A model generated the notes under the pieces. It saw only the letters and a program-made list of their open reading frames with translations, ran no database searches and was not told the DNA's origin. The translations under genes were made by a program, and so were the position numbers. Of a DNA stretch of 7,237 bases, positions 1-6,622 are shown piece after piece (the first letter of the stretch is position 1; the number at the start of each line of letters is the position of its first letter). Source of the stretch: Bacillota bacterium (GTDB lineage: Bacteria > Bacillota > Sulfobacillia > JAJZYS01 > JAJYTV01); the NCBI GenBank assembly GCA_021792885.1, contig JAJYTV010000084.1, positions 1 through 7,237 of the forward strand, written 5' to 3'.

Positions 1-1964
1 AGGGCGAAGAGCGCCTGCGCAGTCGAGGCCTCGGCGCTGCACGCCGCGAGGTCGCCCGTGCGCTGCCACCAGGAAAGGGGCCGGCGCGGCAAGAGGCGCA
101 GGGTCAGGGAGGCAGGCAGCGCGAGACGTCCGCGGCTGCCGATCAGGAGACGGAAGAGGTCGTAGCCCGCGACGTTCTTCACGACGCCCCGGCCGATCCG
201 CACGAGTTCCCCCGCGCCGGTCACGAACGTGACCGCGAGGAGGTGGCTTCTCAGCGTCCCGGCTCCCAGGTGTTCCGGCCCGTAATCGTTGTGCAGGAGG
301 GCCTCCCCGAGCTGCGCCGCGCACAGGGGGGAGGGCAGGAACGCGAGTCCCGTCTCCCCGAGCGCCTGCGCGAGCGACGCGAGGGGCTCCCCTGCCCCCA
401 CTTCCGCCGTCAGGTTCTCCGCGTCGACCAAGGCGCCCCGCAGTCCCGAGAGGGATGCGCGCAGCGGCCGTCCGGCCGCCCGCGCCGCGAGCACGGCCGC
501 CTGCAGTTCCTCCGCGCTGCGCGGGGAGGGGATCTCCCGCGGCGCCGCCTGCGGCTTCTCGCGCGCAGCGAGCGGCACCGCCTTGCCCGGGTTCAGAAGG
601 CCCTGCGGGTCGAGCGCATGGCGCACCGCGGCCATCAGCCCGAGTTCCGCCGCTCCGTACATGACCTGCAGGTGCTGGAGCTTCTCGAGGCCGATGCCGT
701 GCTCGCCGGTGATTGAGCCGCCCAGGCGCACGCAGGCCGCCATCACCTCCGCATTCGCCGCGTGCACCCGCGCGCTCTCCTCTGGATCGTCGGGATCGTA
801 GGGGAAGTCGGGGTGCAGGTTGCCGTCGCCCGCGTGGCCGACGGCCGCGACGCGCAGCCGGTGGTGCTCAGCGATGCGCGAGACCTCCTGCAGCATCTCC
901 GTGAGCCGCGCCCGCGGCACCGTCACGTCCTGGGTGAAGAGGCGCCGCCCGTGGCGGGCCACCGCGGCGTAGGAGCCGCGCCGCCCGTGCCAGAGCGCCT
1001 CGCGGGCCGCGGGGTCCTGGGCGGTCTCGACACAGAGCGCGCCCGCCTGCGCCGCGAGCTCCCGCGCGAGGCGCACGCCCTGCGCCACCTCCTGCGGCGT
1101 TCCGTCGACCTCGAGCAGCAGGACGCCGCCGGCGCCCTGCGGGTAGCGCGCAACGCCCCACTCCTCGACCGCCTCGATCGTCGGGCGGTCCATGAACTCC
1201 AAGGTCGCCGGCACGAGGCCCCGCGCGATCGCGAGCGAGACGTAGTCCGTGGCCTCTTCCATGTCGCGGAAGCTCAGGAGGAGCGTCGCGACCTCCTGCG
1301 GGCGCAGCCCGAGCGTCAGCTTGGCCGCCGTGACGAGCCCGAGCGTCCCCTCGGAGCCGGTCAGGAGCGCGACGAGGTCGGCTCCGGGCTGCACCGCGCC
1401 GGCGAAGAGCCAGCCGCGCTGCCCGTCCGCGGCCACCACCTCGAGGCCCTGCACGTGGTGTCCCGTGACCCCGTACTTCACGGCATGCGGCCCCCCCGCG
1501 TTCTCGGCGACGTTGCCGCCGATCGAAGAGACCTGGTAGCTCGCCGGGTCCGGCGGGTAGAAGAGGCCGTGCGGCGCGAGTGTGGTGCCTAGGCTGCCGT
1601 TCACGACGCCGGGTCCGACGCAGATCGTGCGCTCGTCCAGATCGAGGTTCCATGCCGCGCGCATGCGCTCGAACGAGACGACCACCGCGCCCTCGAGCGG
1701 CACCGATCCGCCCGAGAGCCCCGTACCGGAGCCGCGGGCGACGAGACGGCCGCCGTGCGCTGCGACGATCCCCACAAGCGCCGCGGCCTCCTCCGCCGAC
1801 TCCACCTGCACGACGGCAGAGGGCACCGCAAACGCGGTGCCCATCGCATCGTAGCCGTAGAGGCGCCGCGCCACCGCATCGACGCGGCAGCGGGCGCCGA
1901 ACGTCCGCTGCAGCGCAACGCGAAGTTCCTCCGGGGGGCTTGGCTCAGTCGGCGACGCAGACAT
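1..1964 (-). CDS. glcD: GlcD-GlcE fusion, FAD-linked 2-hydroxyacid dehydrogenase, 5' part
   Basis: 654 codons are visible; the 3' end lies beyond the left edge. Residues about 14-464 form a complete GlcD-like subunit. FAD-binding segments are ARGSGTGLSGGSVPL (76-90), YPPDPAS (136-142), SIGGNVAENAGG (147-158) and TGSEGTLGL (202-210). The C-terminal catalytic half has GHAGDGNLHP (His377, His384) and TGEHGIG (Glu421, His422), the metal and catalytic positions of the D-2-hydroxyglutarate/glycolate/D-lactate dehydrogenase family, and ends with GLLNPGK. After an Ala/Pro-rich linker (about 465-478) comes a GlcE-like module, recognised by VTGAGELVRI and GVVKNVAGYDLFRLLIGS (593-610), close to the same region of E. 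coli GlcE. The likely reaction is glycolate or a related 2-hydroxyacid to the 2-oxoacid. ATG 1964 overlaps the FAH gene by 20 bases and has only weak Shine-Dalgarno pairing, so coupling is likely. A GlcF-like Fe-S partner would be expected downstream, outside the window. Confidence 0.9.
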   Translation of the reverse strand, partial: MSASPTEPSPPEELRVALQRTFGARCRVDAVARRLYGYDAMGTAFAVPSAVVQVESAEEAAALVGIVAAHGGRLVARGSGTGLSGGSVPLEGAVVVSFERMRAAWNLDLDERTICVGPGVVNGSLGTTLAPHGLFYPPDPASYQVSSIGGNVAENAGGPHAVKYGVTGHHVQGLEVVAADGQRGWLFAGAVQPGADLVALLTGSEGTLGLVTAAKLTLGLRPQEVATLLLSFRDMEEATDYVSLAIARGLVPATLEFMDRPTIEAVEEWGVARYPQGAGGVLLLEVDGTPQEVAQGVRLARELAAQAGALCVETAQDPAAREALWHGRRGSYAAVARHGRRLFTQDVTVPRARLTEMLQEVSRIAEHHRLRVAAVGHAGDGNLHPDFPYDPDDPEESARVHAANAEVMAACVRLGGSITGEHGIGLEKLQHLQVMYGAAELGLMAAVRHALDPQGLLNPGKAVPLAAREKPQAAPREIPSPRSAEELQAAVLAARAAGRPLRASLSGLRGALVDAENLTAEVGAGEPLASLAQALGETGLAFLPSPLCAAQLGEALLHNDYGPEHLGAGTLRSHLLAVTFVTGAGELVRIGRGVVKNVAGYDLFRLLIGSRGRLALPASLTLRLLPRRPLSWWQRTGDLAACSAEASTAQALFA

Positions 1965-2817
1965 TCTCGGTCGCCCCGACTCCCGAGACGGCGCTGACGA
2001 CGACATCTCCCGGGCGCAGCCAGCGCTGGGGATTGCGCGCCATCCCGACGCCCGGCGGCGTGCCGGTGGCGATGAGGTCGCCCGCCTGCAGGTGCGTGAA
2101 GACGGAGACGTCGGCGATCAGCGTCGCGACATCGAAGATCATGTCCTCCGTGCGTCCGTGCTGCAGCTCCTCCCCGGAGACGACGCAGCTGACCTCGAGC
2201 GCCTGCGGGTCGGGCAGCTCGTCCGCCGTCACGACGTACGGCCCGCACGGCGCCGTGCCCTCGAAGTTCTTGCCCGGCGTCCACTGCTGGCCGCGGGCCT
2301 GGTACGGCCGCACCGAGACGTCGTTCAGCACGGTCCAGCCGAACACCGCGGCGAGCGCGTCCTCCTTTGCGATGCGCCGCCCGCCCTTGCCGATCACGAC
2401 GCAGAGCTCCGCCTCGTAGTCGACCTCTTCCGTCTCGCGCGGCAGGAGGATCGGGTCGCGCGGTCCCCGCAGCGTCGAAGCGATGCGCAGGAACACCTCC
2501 GGGGCCTTTGGCACCGGCGCCTTGCGCTCCACGACGTGGGCGTGGTAGTTGTGTCCGATGCAGAGGATCCGGCGGGGGCTCGGAACCGGCGGCGCCAGCC
2601 TCTTCTCGTCCGCCGCCCGCAGCGCGATCTCCCCCGCCTGTGCGCGCTCCGCCGCCCGCTGCAGACGCGGGCCGAGCTCGTCCCAATCTCCGATCAACGC
2701 CGCCAGGTCGCGGCCCCGCGGATCGCCCGAAAGCACCTCAGCCACGTCGAGCCACCCGTCACCCACCAGCGCGACGACGCGCAGTCCATCGTCCGCGCGC
2801 CACGTGCCAAGCCGCAT
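1945..2817 (-). CDS. fumarylacetoacetate hydrolase (FAH) family protein
   Basis: 290-residue protein of the COG0179 type (2-oxohepta-3-ene-dioate hydratase/isomerase, fumarylpyruvate hydrolase, acylpyruvase and relatives), a metal-dependent enzyme acting on 2-oxo acids. An N-terminal small domain (about 1-75) precedes the catalytic FAH domain (about 80-288). The domain starts with ILCIGHNYHAHVVE (84-97). The divalent metal ligands expected for the family are Glu135 and Glu137 in VDYEAELCVVIGK and Asp166 in TVLNDVSVR. KNFEGTAPCGP (183-193) and the ATGTPPGVG loop (250-258) are conserved active-site parts. The start at 2817 is set by AGGAGGG 7 bases upstream. The gene overlaps the following FAD oxidase by 20 bases, so they are cotranscribed and probably share a pathway. 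Family members differ in reaction (hydrolysis, hydration, decarboxylation), and sequence alone does not settle the substrate. Confidence 0.92.
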   Translation of the reverse strand: MRLGTWRADDGLRVVALVGDGWLDVAEVLSGDPRGRDLAALIGDWDELGPRLQRAAERAQAGEIALRAADEKRLAPPVPSPRRILCIGHNYHAHVVERKAPVPKAPEVFLRIASTLRGPRDPILLPRETEEVDYEAELCVVIGKGGRRIAKEDALAAVFGWTVLNDVSVRPYQARGQQWTPGKNFEGTAPCGPYVVTADELPDPQALEVSCVVSGEELQHGRTEDMIFDVATLIADVSVFTHLQAGDLIATGTPPGVGMARNPQRWLRPGDVVVSAVSGVGATENVCVAD

Positions 2818-2824
2818 CGCCAAT

Positions 2825-2831
2825 CCCTCCT
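2825..2831 (-). promoter_or_regulatory. ribosome binding site of the FAH-family gene
   Basis: Minus strand AGGAGGG, 7 bases ahead of the ATG at 2817. It fixes this start against an in-frame ATG 17 codons upstream (2868), which has no comparable site. The 142-base gap between this unit and the methyltransferase (2818-2959) otherwise holds the hairpin and no promoter that I can recognise with confidence, although a promoter is expected here. Confidence 0.75.
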
Positions 2832-2928
2832 GACGTACGGGGAGAACTTCGGTCCAGGGCCGCCCCATTCCCTGCTCCGCCGTGTGAAAATGCAGCTTCC
2901 CCGCGTCGAGGGAGGTGCCGACACCGCC

Positions 2929-2955
2929 AAGGCGGCCGGGCTGCCCGGCCGCCTT
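2929..2955 (-). terminator. GC-rich hairpin, probable terminator of the por unit
   Basis: A perfect 12-bp inverted repeat (AAGGCGGCCGGG, loop of 3, CCCGGCCGCCTT) begins 4 bases after the TAA stop of the methyltransferase gene. The position directly after the last gene of a co-directional run supports a transcription terminator. On the minus strand the stem ends in only TT and then GGCGG, so the U-tract of a classical Rho-independent terminator is absent. It may instead be a 3'-end-protecting or Rho-assisted structure. Confidence 0.65.
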
Positions 2956-2959
2956 CCGC

Positions 2960-3532
2960 TTAGAGGGCGCTGTGGATGCCGTCGGCGACCACCTCGAGGA
3001 TCGTCACTCCGCGCGGGGTGCGCAGGCGCACGGCCCGCACGAGCCCCTCGCGCAAGAACTCCTGCAACCGCGCGTGCACGGGGTGCTGGGGTCCCGTGTC
3101 GTGCACCGCCACGACGGTGCCCGCCGCCATCCAGGGCAAGAAGCGGCGCAGTTCCCGGTCGCGGTCGAGGATTCCGGAGTCGAGCCAGGCGAATTGGATC
3201 GGCGCCTCCGGCACGAAGTCGAGGGAGCGCCGGCGCAGCACCTTCACGGGCAGCTGCGCGCAGCGCTCCTCGGCCTCCGCCGCCCGCGTCTCGTCCATCT
3301 CGATCGTGACGAGGCGGCCGTGCCCGTTGCGTCGCAGCGCGACGCCGATCGCCTCGGCGGTGTGCCCGAAGGCCGTCCCCGTCTCGACGGCGTAGTCCGG
3401 CTGCAGCGCCCGCACCAGGGCCGCCACGAGTTCTGTCACCTCGCGCTCGCTCGACTCGCCGTCGATTGCTGTCCAGCGACCGGGGTGCGGACAGAACGCG
3501 CTGGGAGGAGTGAAATCGCTCTCGGGGCGCAC
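2960..3532 (-). CDS. class I SAM-dependent methyltransferase
   Basis: 190-residue Rossmann-fold methyltransferase of the TylF/Methyltransf_24 (O-methyltransferase-like) type; the acceptor is unknown. Motif I is AVETGTAFGHTAEAI (48-62), the glycine-rich S-adenosylmethionine loop with an acidic residue at its front. The second acidic strand is LVTIEMDE (74-81, Glu78 the likely ribose contact). IQFAWLDSG (112-120) and VVAVHDTG (140-147) are the following core strands, where Methyltransf_24 proteins often have a metal- or substrate-facing Asp. No signal peptide or membrane segment is visible. The start is GTG, chosen because AGGAGG sits 8 bases upstream; no in-frame ATG is well placed. It follows porB by 60 bases with no visible terminator, so it is probably the last gene of the por transcription unit. 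Nothing in the sequence ties it to pyruvate metabolism, and its substrate could be a small molecule, a cofactor or a sugar. Confidence 0.85.
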   Translation of the reverse strand: MRPESDFTPPSAFCPHPGRWTAIDGESSEREVTELVAALVRALQPDYAVETGTAFGHTAEAIGVALRRNGHGRLVTIEMDETRAAEAEERCAQLPVKVLRRRSLDFVPEAPIQFAWLDSGILDRDRELRRFLPWMAAGTVVAVHDTGPQHPVHARLQEFLREGLVRAVRLRTPRGVTILEVVADGIHSAL

Positions 3533-3538
3533 TGGGCA

Positions 3539-3552
3539 TTCCTCCTGAGGAA
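3539..3552 (-). promoter_or_regulatory. methyltransferase ribosome binding site within a small inverted repeat
   Basis: Minus strand TTCCTCAGGAGGAA. The AGGAGG (3541-3546) is a full Shine-Dalgarno core 8 bases from the GTG at 3532 and decides that start. The flanks TTCCT and AGGAA can pair around a four-base loop, so the core could be partly hidden in a small hairpin. The pairing is short (5 bp) and may be chance. The rest of the 60-base gap shows no convincing promoter. Confidence 0.6.
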
Positions 3553-3592
3553 CGGTTGCGCCCCATCTTATGTCGCTTTCGTGGCCCGCGCC

Positions 3593-4564
3593 TCAGGCTT
3601 CGGCCTCCTCGAGCGCGCGAAACCAGTCCGCGTCGGACGCATCGCGCTGCACAAGCTGCGCCCAGGAGTCGTCGAGCTCCTCCTGCAGACGCACGACCAG
3701 GTCCGCGCCGCGCTCCCCGTGCAGGTGGGAAAAGCGCTTTTGGAGGTTCAGCCACTCCTCGAGCGGCCGCTGCTGCAGCGGCCGGTGGGTGATCCGGTAG
3801 TGCCCCTCGACCACCTCGAAGAGCGGCCAGTAGTGCGTCTCCACGGCGATCCGCGCGAGCCGTACGCTGTCCTTCGCCTCATGGCCCCAGCCCGGCGGGC
3901 AGGTCGCGAGCACGTTCAGGAACGAGGGGCCGCTTGCCTGCGCGGCGCGCTCCACCTTGCGGCTCAGGTCCTGCCAGTGCGAGGTCGCCGCCTGGGCGGC
4001 GTAGGGGATGTGGTGCGCGACGACGATCGCCGTCATGTCCTTGCGCCGCTCGGCCTTGCCCTTGCCGAGGCTGCCGACCGGGCTCGTCGTCGTGTTCGCC
4101 GCGTAGGGCGTCGCGCCGCTGCGCTGGATGCCCGTGTTCATGTAGGCCTCGTTGTTGTAGCAGACGTAGAGCAGGCGGTGCCCCCGCTCGAGCGCGCCCG
4201 AGAGCGCCTGCAGGCCGATGTCGTAGGTGCCGCCGTCGCCGGCGAAGACGACGAACGTCACCGGCTCCTCGGACAGCTTGCCGCGGCGCGAGAGCGCCCG
4301 GAACGCCGCCTCGGCCCCGCTCGCCACGGCGGCCGCGTTCTCGAAGGCGACGTGGATCCAGGGCACGCCCCAGGCGGTGAAGGGATAGCGCGTCGTCGCC
4401 ACCTCGAGGCAGCCCGTCGCGCTGATCGCGACCTTCGGCCCGGGGATCGACCCGAGCACGGTGCGCACGATCGGCGGGATGCCGCAGCCCGCGCAGAGCG
4501 AGTGCCCGCCGCTCAGCCCCTGGTGCTCCTCCTCGCGTAGCGCGATCGTCTTAAGGCTCGCCAT
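3593..4564 (-). CDS. porB: pyruvate:ferredoxin oxidoreductase beta subunit
   Basis: 323-residue beta subunit, which binds the diphosphate of thiamine diphosphate and one [4Fe-4S] cluster. Visible elements: GHSLCAGCG (Cys24, Cys27), SATGCLEV (Cys52) and ATCPPGW (Cys222) supply the four cluster cysteines. AGDGGTYDIG (108-117) to YNNEAYMNTG (136-145) is the Mg/thiamine diphosphate motif. TAWGVPWIHVAFENAAA and the VETHYWPLFEV segment are close to Thermotoga PorB, so pyruvate is the likely substrate. The ATG at 4564 lies 6 bases after GGGAGGGGAGG and overlaps porA by 14 bases. An ATG at 4570 (two residues longer) is also possible because the purine run is long enough to serve it. A start at 4621 is out of line with the family. 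It is the last por gene; 60 bases separate it from the methyltransferase. Confidence 0.96.
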   Translation of the reverse strand: MASLKTIALREEEHQGLSGGHSLCAGCGIPPIVRTVLGSIPGPKVAISATGCLEVATTRYPFTAWGVPWIHVAFENAAAVASGAEAAFRALSRRGKLSEEPVTFVVFAGDGGTYDIGLQALSGALERGHRLLYVCYNNEAYMNTGIQRSGATPYAANTTTSPVGSLGKGKAERRKDMTAIVVAHHIPYAAQAATSHWQDLSRKVERAAQASGPSFLNVLATCPPGWGHEAKDSVRLARIAVETHYWPLFEVVEGHYRITHRPLQQRPLEEWLNLQKRFSHLHGERGADLVVRLQEELDDSWAQLVQRDASDADWFRALEEAEA

Positions 4565-5738
4565 CGCCATCCTCCCCTCCCAGGCCGAGGTATCCGATCC
4601 GGTCCGCCGCCGGAAGCGCAAGTTCCGCGAACGCGCGGCGCACCGCCCTCTGCGAGAGGTCCCGGCCGCCGAGCCCGTAGACGTAGCTCTGCAGCGTCGT
4701 CGCGCTGCCCTGCAGCGCGCCCAGGGCGTCGCTGTAGAGCGGCGGGTAGGCGCCGGGCGAGACCGCCCGGTCGAGCACCGCGACGCGGCGCGCGCCCGCG
4801 AGCGCGGCGCGCAGCGCAGCGTGCGGGAACGGGCGGTAGAGCCGCAGAGCGACGAGGCCGACCCGCTCGCCCTCCGCCCGCAGGTCGTCGACGACCTCCT
4901 TCGCCGTGCCGGCGGCGGACCCGATCAGGAGGATCGCCCGCTCGGCGTCCTCCATGCGGTACGCGTCGATCTGGGGAAGGTCGCGCCCGAAGCGGCGCCG
5001 GTAGTCCTGCGCGACCTCGGCGTAGACCGCCTCGGCCGCCTCGGTCGCCTGCACCAGCTGGTGGCGCAGTTCGAAGTACGAATCCGGCATCGCGAAGGTG
5101 CCGTGGCTCGAGGCCCCGCCGCCGAGCAGGGGGTTCGGGATCTCGTAGGGACCGACGAAGTCCCGGACGTCGGGATCCGGCAGGAGCGCCACCCCCTCCG
5201 CGGAGTGGGTGACCTGGAAGCCGTCCTGGCCGACCATCACCGGCAGCATCACGTCCGGGTGCTCCGCGATGCGCGGCGCCATCACCATGAGGTCGTACGC
5301 CTCCTGGGCATCCTGCGCGTAGATCTGCACCGCGCCGCTGTCGCGCGCGAGCATCCCGTCGGAATGGTCGCCGTGGATGTTGATCGGCGCGGACAGCGCT
5401 CGGTTGCCGACCGCGATCACGATCGGAGCGCGCAAACCTGCAGCGATGTAGATCACCTCGACCATCAACGCGAGGCCCTGCGAGGCGGTCGCCGTCATCG
5501 TGCGCGCCCCGGCGAGGGCGGAGCCGACGGCGGCGCTCATCGCGGAGTGCTCGGACTCCACCTGCACGATCACGGTGTCGGCCTTGCCGTCGGCGACGAA
5601 GCGGCTGAACGTCTGGATGATCGGGGTCTGCGGCGTGATCGGGTAGACCGGCACGACGTCCGGCTGGATCTGCCGCATCGCGTGGGCCGTCGCCTCCGCG
5701 CCCGTGAGAACCTGCAGCGCGAGCTCAACCTTGGCCAT
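4551..5738 (-). CDS. porA: pyruvate:ferredoxin oxidoreductase alpha subunit
   Basis: 395-residue alpha subunit, holding the pyrimidine-binding half of the thiamine diphosphate site. The hallmark VYPITPQTPI (31-40) is present. VESEHSAMSAAVG (60-72) holds the glutamate region expected to activate thiamine diphosphate, and GNRALSAPINIHGDHSD (111-127) contains Arg113, in the position of the arginine that contacts pyruvate in characterised enzymes. The C-terminal part (about 255-370) is the transketolase-C-like domain, with LYRPFP, VLDRAVSPGA and YVYGLGGRD. The length and whole-protein pattern match Thermotoga-type PorA rather than fused KorA. The start at 5738 overlaps the porD stop by 14 bases, with a GGGGG run about 9 bases upstream. 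A longer in-frame reading to 6680 lacks any Por-like sequence and is a shadow. The TAA stop lies inside the start of porB. Confidence 0.96.
   Translation of the reverse strand: MAKVELALQVLTGAEATAHAMRQIQPDVVPVYPITPQTPIIQTFSRFVADGKADTVIVQVESEHSAMSAAVGSALAGARTMTATASQGLALMVEVIYIAAGLRAPIVIAVGNRALSAPINIHGDHSDGMLARDSGAVQIYAQDAQEAYDLMVMAPRIAEHPDVMLPVMVGQDGFQVTHSAEGVALLPDPDVRDFVGPYEIPNPLLGGGASSHGTFAMPDSYFELRHQLVQATEAAEAVYAEVAQDYRRRFGRDLPQIDAYRMEDAERAILLIGSAAGTAKEVVDDLRAEGERVGLVALRLYRPFPHAALRAALAGARRVAVLDRAVSPGAYPPLYSDALGALQGSATTLQSYVYGLGGRDLSQRAVRRAFAELALPAADRIGYLGLGGEDGDGEP
4571..4581 (-). promoter_or_regulatory. porB ribosome binding site inside porA
   Basis: On the minus strand this reads GGGAGGGGAGG, two tandem Shine-Dalgarno-like cores at the very end of the porA coding sequence. 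The second GGAGG is 6 bases from the ATG at 4564 and the first GGGAGG is 5 bases from the ATG at 4570, so either start could be used. The site allows translation of porB to follow directly from porA. Confidence 0.7.
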
Positions 5739-6063
5739 CTGCGAGCACCCCCGTTCCTGGCAGCACGCCGCCCGGATCGAGCGGCGTCTCCTCTGACACC
5801 ATCCGGATCGCGCCGGTCGGGCAGACCTCCGCGCAGATGGCGCAGCCCTTGCACAGGTCGAAATCGAAGCCCTGGAAGACCGCACCGCGCTGGCGCACGG
5901 CGGTGTCCGGGCAGTGGATCCAGCAGACGAGGCAGTCGACGCAGCGGCTGAGGTCGACGGCCGGCCGCGTGCCGGTCCGCCACCCTCCGGTGCGCGGGCG
6001 CGCCACATCCCCCGGCAGCACCGTGCCCCCGGCCCGCATCGGGGCCCTCTGACTACTCGCCAT
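5725..6063 (-). CDS. porD: pyruvate:ferredoxin oxidoreductase delta subunit
   Basis: 112-residue two-[4Fe-4S] ferredoxin-like delta subunit. Two clusters of the CxxCxxCxxxCP type are visible, with cysteines at 41/44/47/51 (CVDCLVCWIHCPD) and 71/74/77/81 (CKGCAICAEVCPTGAI). It carries electrons from the PorAB catalytic core to external ferredoxin or another acceptor. The N-terminal segment with GG, a PG-type turn, then TGGWRTGTRP resembles the pre-cluster segment of Thermotoga PorD as I recall it, which supports the start at 6063. A GGGGG run lies about 7 bases upstream of that ATG. A second in-frame Met at residue 9 is a less likely start. The gene overlaps porG by 11 bases and porA by 14 bases. 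Confidence 0.95.
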   Translation of the reverse strand: MASSQRAPMRAGGTVLPGDVARPRTGGWRTGTRPAVDLSRCVDCLVCWIHCPDTAVRQRGAVFQGFDFDLCKGCAICAEVCPTGAIRMVSEETPLDPGGVLPGTGVLADGQG

Positions 6064-6622
6064 GGTGCATCCCCCGCTCTCCCGCCGCGTAGCCGGCGCG
6101 CATCGCCTCGCGCGACGCCTCGCGCGCCGCGGGCGGAAGTCCCGCCATCACCTCGTCGAGCGCTTCCGCGAGGTGGCCGAACGTCGGCGAGCCGAGCCAT
6201 CCGGCGAGCGCCCCGAGCAGCACGACGTTCGGAAAGCGCGTGCCCGCGGCCCGTGCCAGCCGGTCGGCCGCCACGGGCAGGACGTCCCCCGGGTACGCCG
6301 CGACCGCCTCCCCGGCCTCGCCGGGGTCCTCGATGTTGAGCAGGAGGTGCCCGTCCGCGCGCAAGCCGCTCGTGATCGCGACCTCGTGCGTCAGGCTCGG
6401 ATCGAGCACCACGACGACGTCTGGCTCGGTGACCGCGCTGCGCCGGCGGATCTTGCGCTCGTCGACGCGGGTATAGGCGAGCATCGGTGCCCCGCTGCGC
6501 TCCGGCCCGTACTCCGGGAAGGCCTGCACCGCCTTCCCTTCCTTCAGGTACGCGACCGCGAGCACCTGGGAGGCCGTCTTCGCCCCCTGCCCGCCGCGGC
6601 CGTGCCAGCGCACCTCGATCAT
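6053..6622 (-). CDS. porG: pyruvate:ferredoxin oxidoreductase gamma subunit
   Basis: 189-residue gamma subunit (PorG, also called PorC) of a 2-oxoacid:ferredoxin oxidoreductase, cytoplasmic. The family signature opens the protein: WHGRGGQGAKTASQVLA (about 6-22), then FPEYGPERSGAP (35-46), which is typical of the gamma domain that contributes to CoA binding in this enzyme family. The length matches the usual 180-195 residues. The ATG at 6622 was chosen because it gives the conserved MIEVRWHGRGGQG opening, overlaps the upstream stop codon as ATGA, and follows a purine-rich GGGGGGAGAGG stretch. An in-frame extension upstream to 6868 is only a shadow of the flavoprotein gene. The gene overlaps porD by 11 bases. 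Assignment to pyruvate rather than another 2-oxoacid rests on the adjacent PorA and PorB, not on this subunit. Confidence 0.95.
   Translation of the reverse strand: MIEVRWHGRGGQGAKTASQVLAVAYLKEGKAVQAFPEYGPERSGAPMLAYTRVDERKIRRRSAVTEPDVVVVLDPSLTHEVAITSGLRADGHLLLNIEDPGEAGEAVAAYPGDVLPVAADRLARAAGTRFPNVVLLGALAGWLGSPTFGHLAEALDEVMAGLPPAAREASREAMRAGYAAGERGMHHGE

Noticed and set aside
868..1653. 261-codon minus-strand open frame
   Set aside because: Out of frame with the GlcD-GlcE coding sequence, which carries all the FAD and catalytic motifs across the same interval.
2818..2868. 17-residue N-terminal extension of the FAH-family protein
   Set aside because: The AGGAGGG site 7 bases ahead of 2817 supports the shorter form, which also matches the usual MRL-type N terminus of the family.
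2092..3309. 405-codon plus-strand open frame
   Set aside because: Antisense to the FAH gene and the methyltransferase and crosses the intergenic hairpin; low-complexity Arg/Pro/Ala composition and no domain.
3565..3570. TAAGAT as a -10 promoter element ahead of the methyltransferase
   Set aside because: Only four of six bases match the consensus and there is no -35-like sequence at a suitable distance.
2915..4540. 541-codon plus-strand open frame opposite porB and the methyltransferase
   Set aside because: It lies antisense to genes with clear family motifs, is Arg/Ala/Val/His-rich without recognisable domains, and is explained by high GC at third positions.
4461..5951. 496-codon plus-strand open frame opposite porA
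   Set aside because: Shadow of porA and porD; no motif and composition typical of reverse-complemented GC-rich coding sequence.
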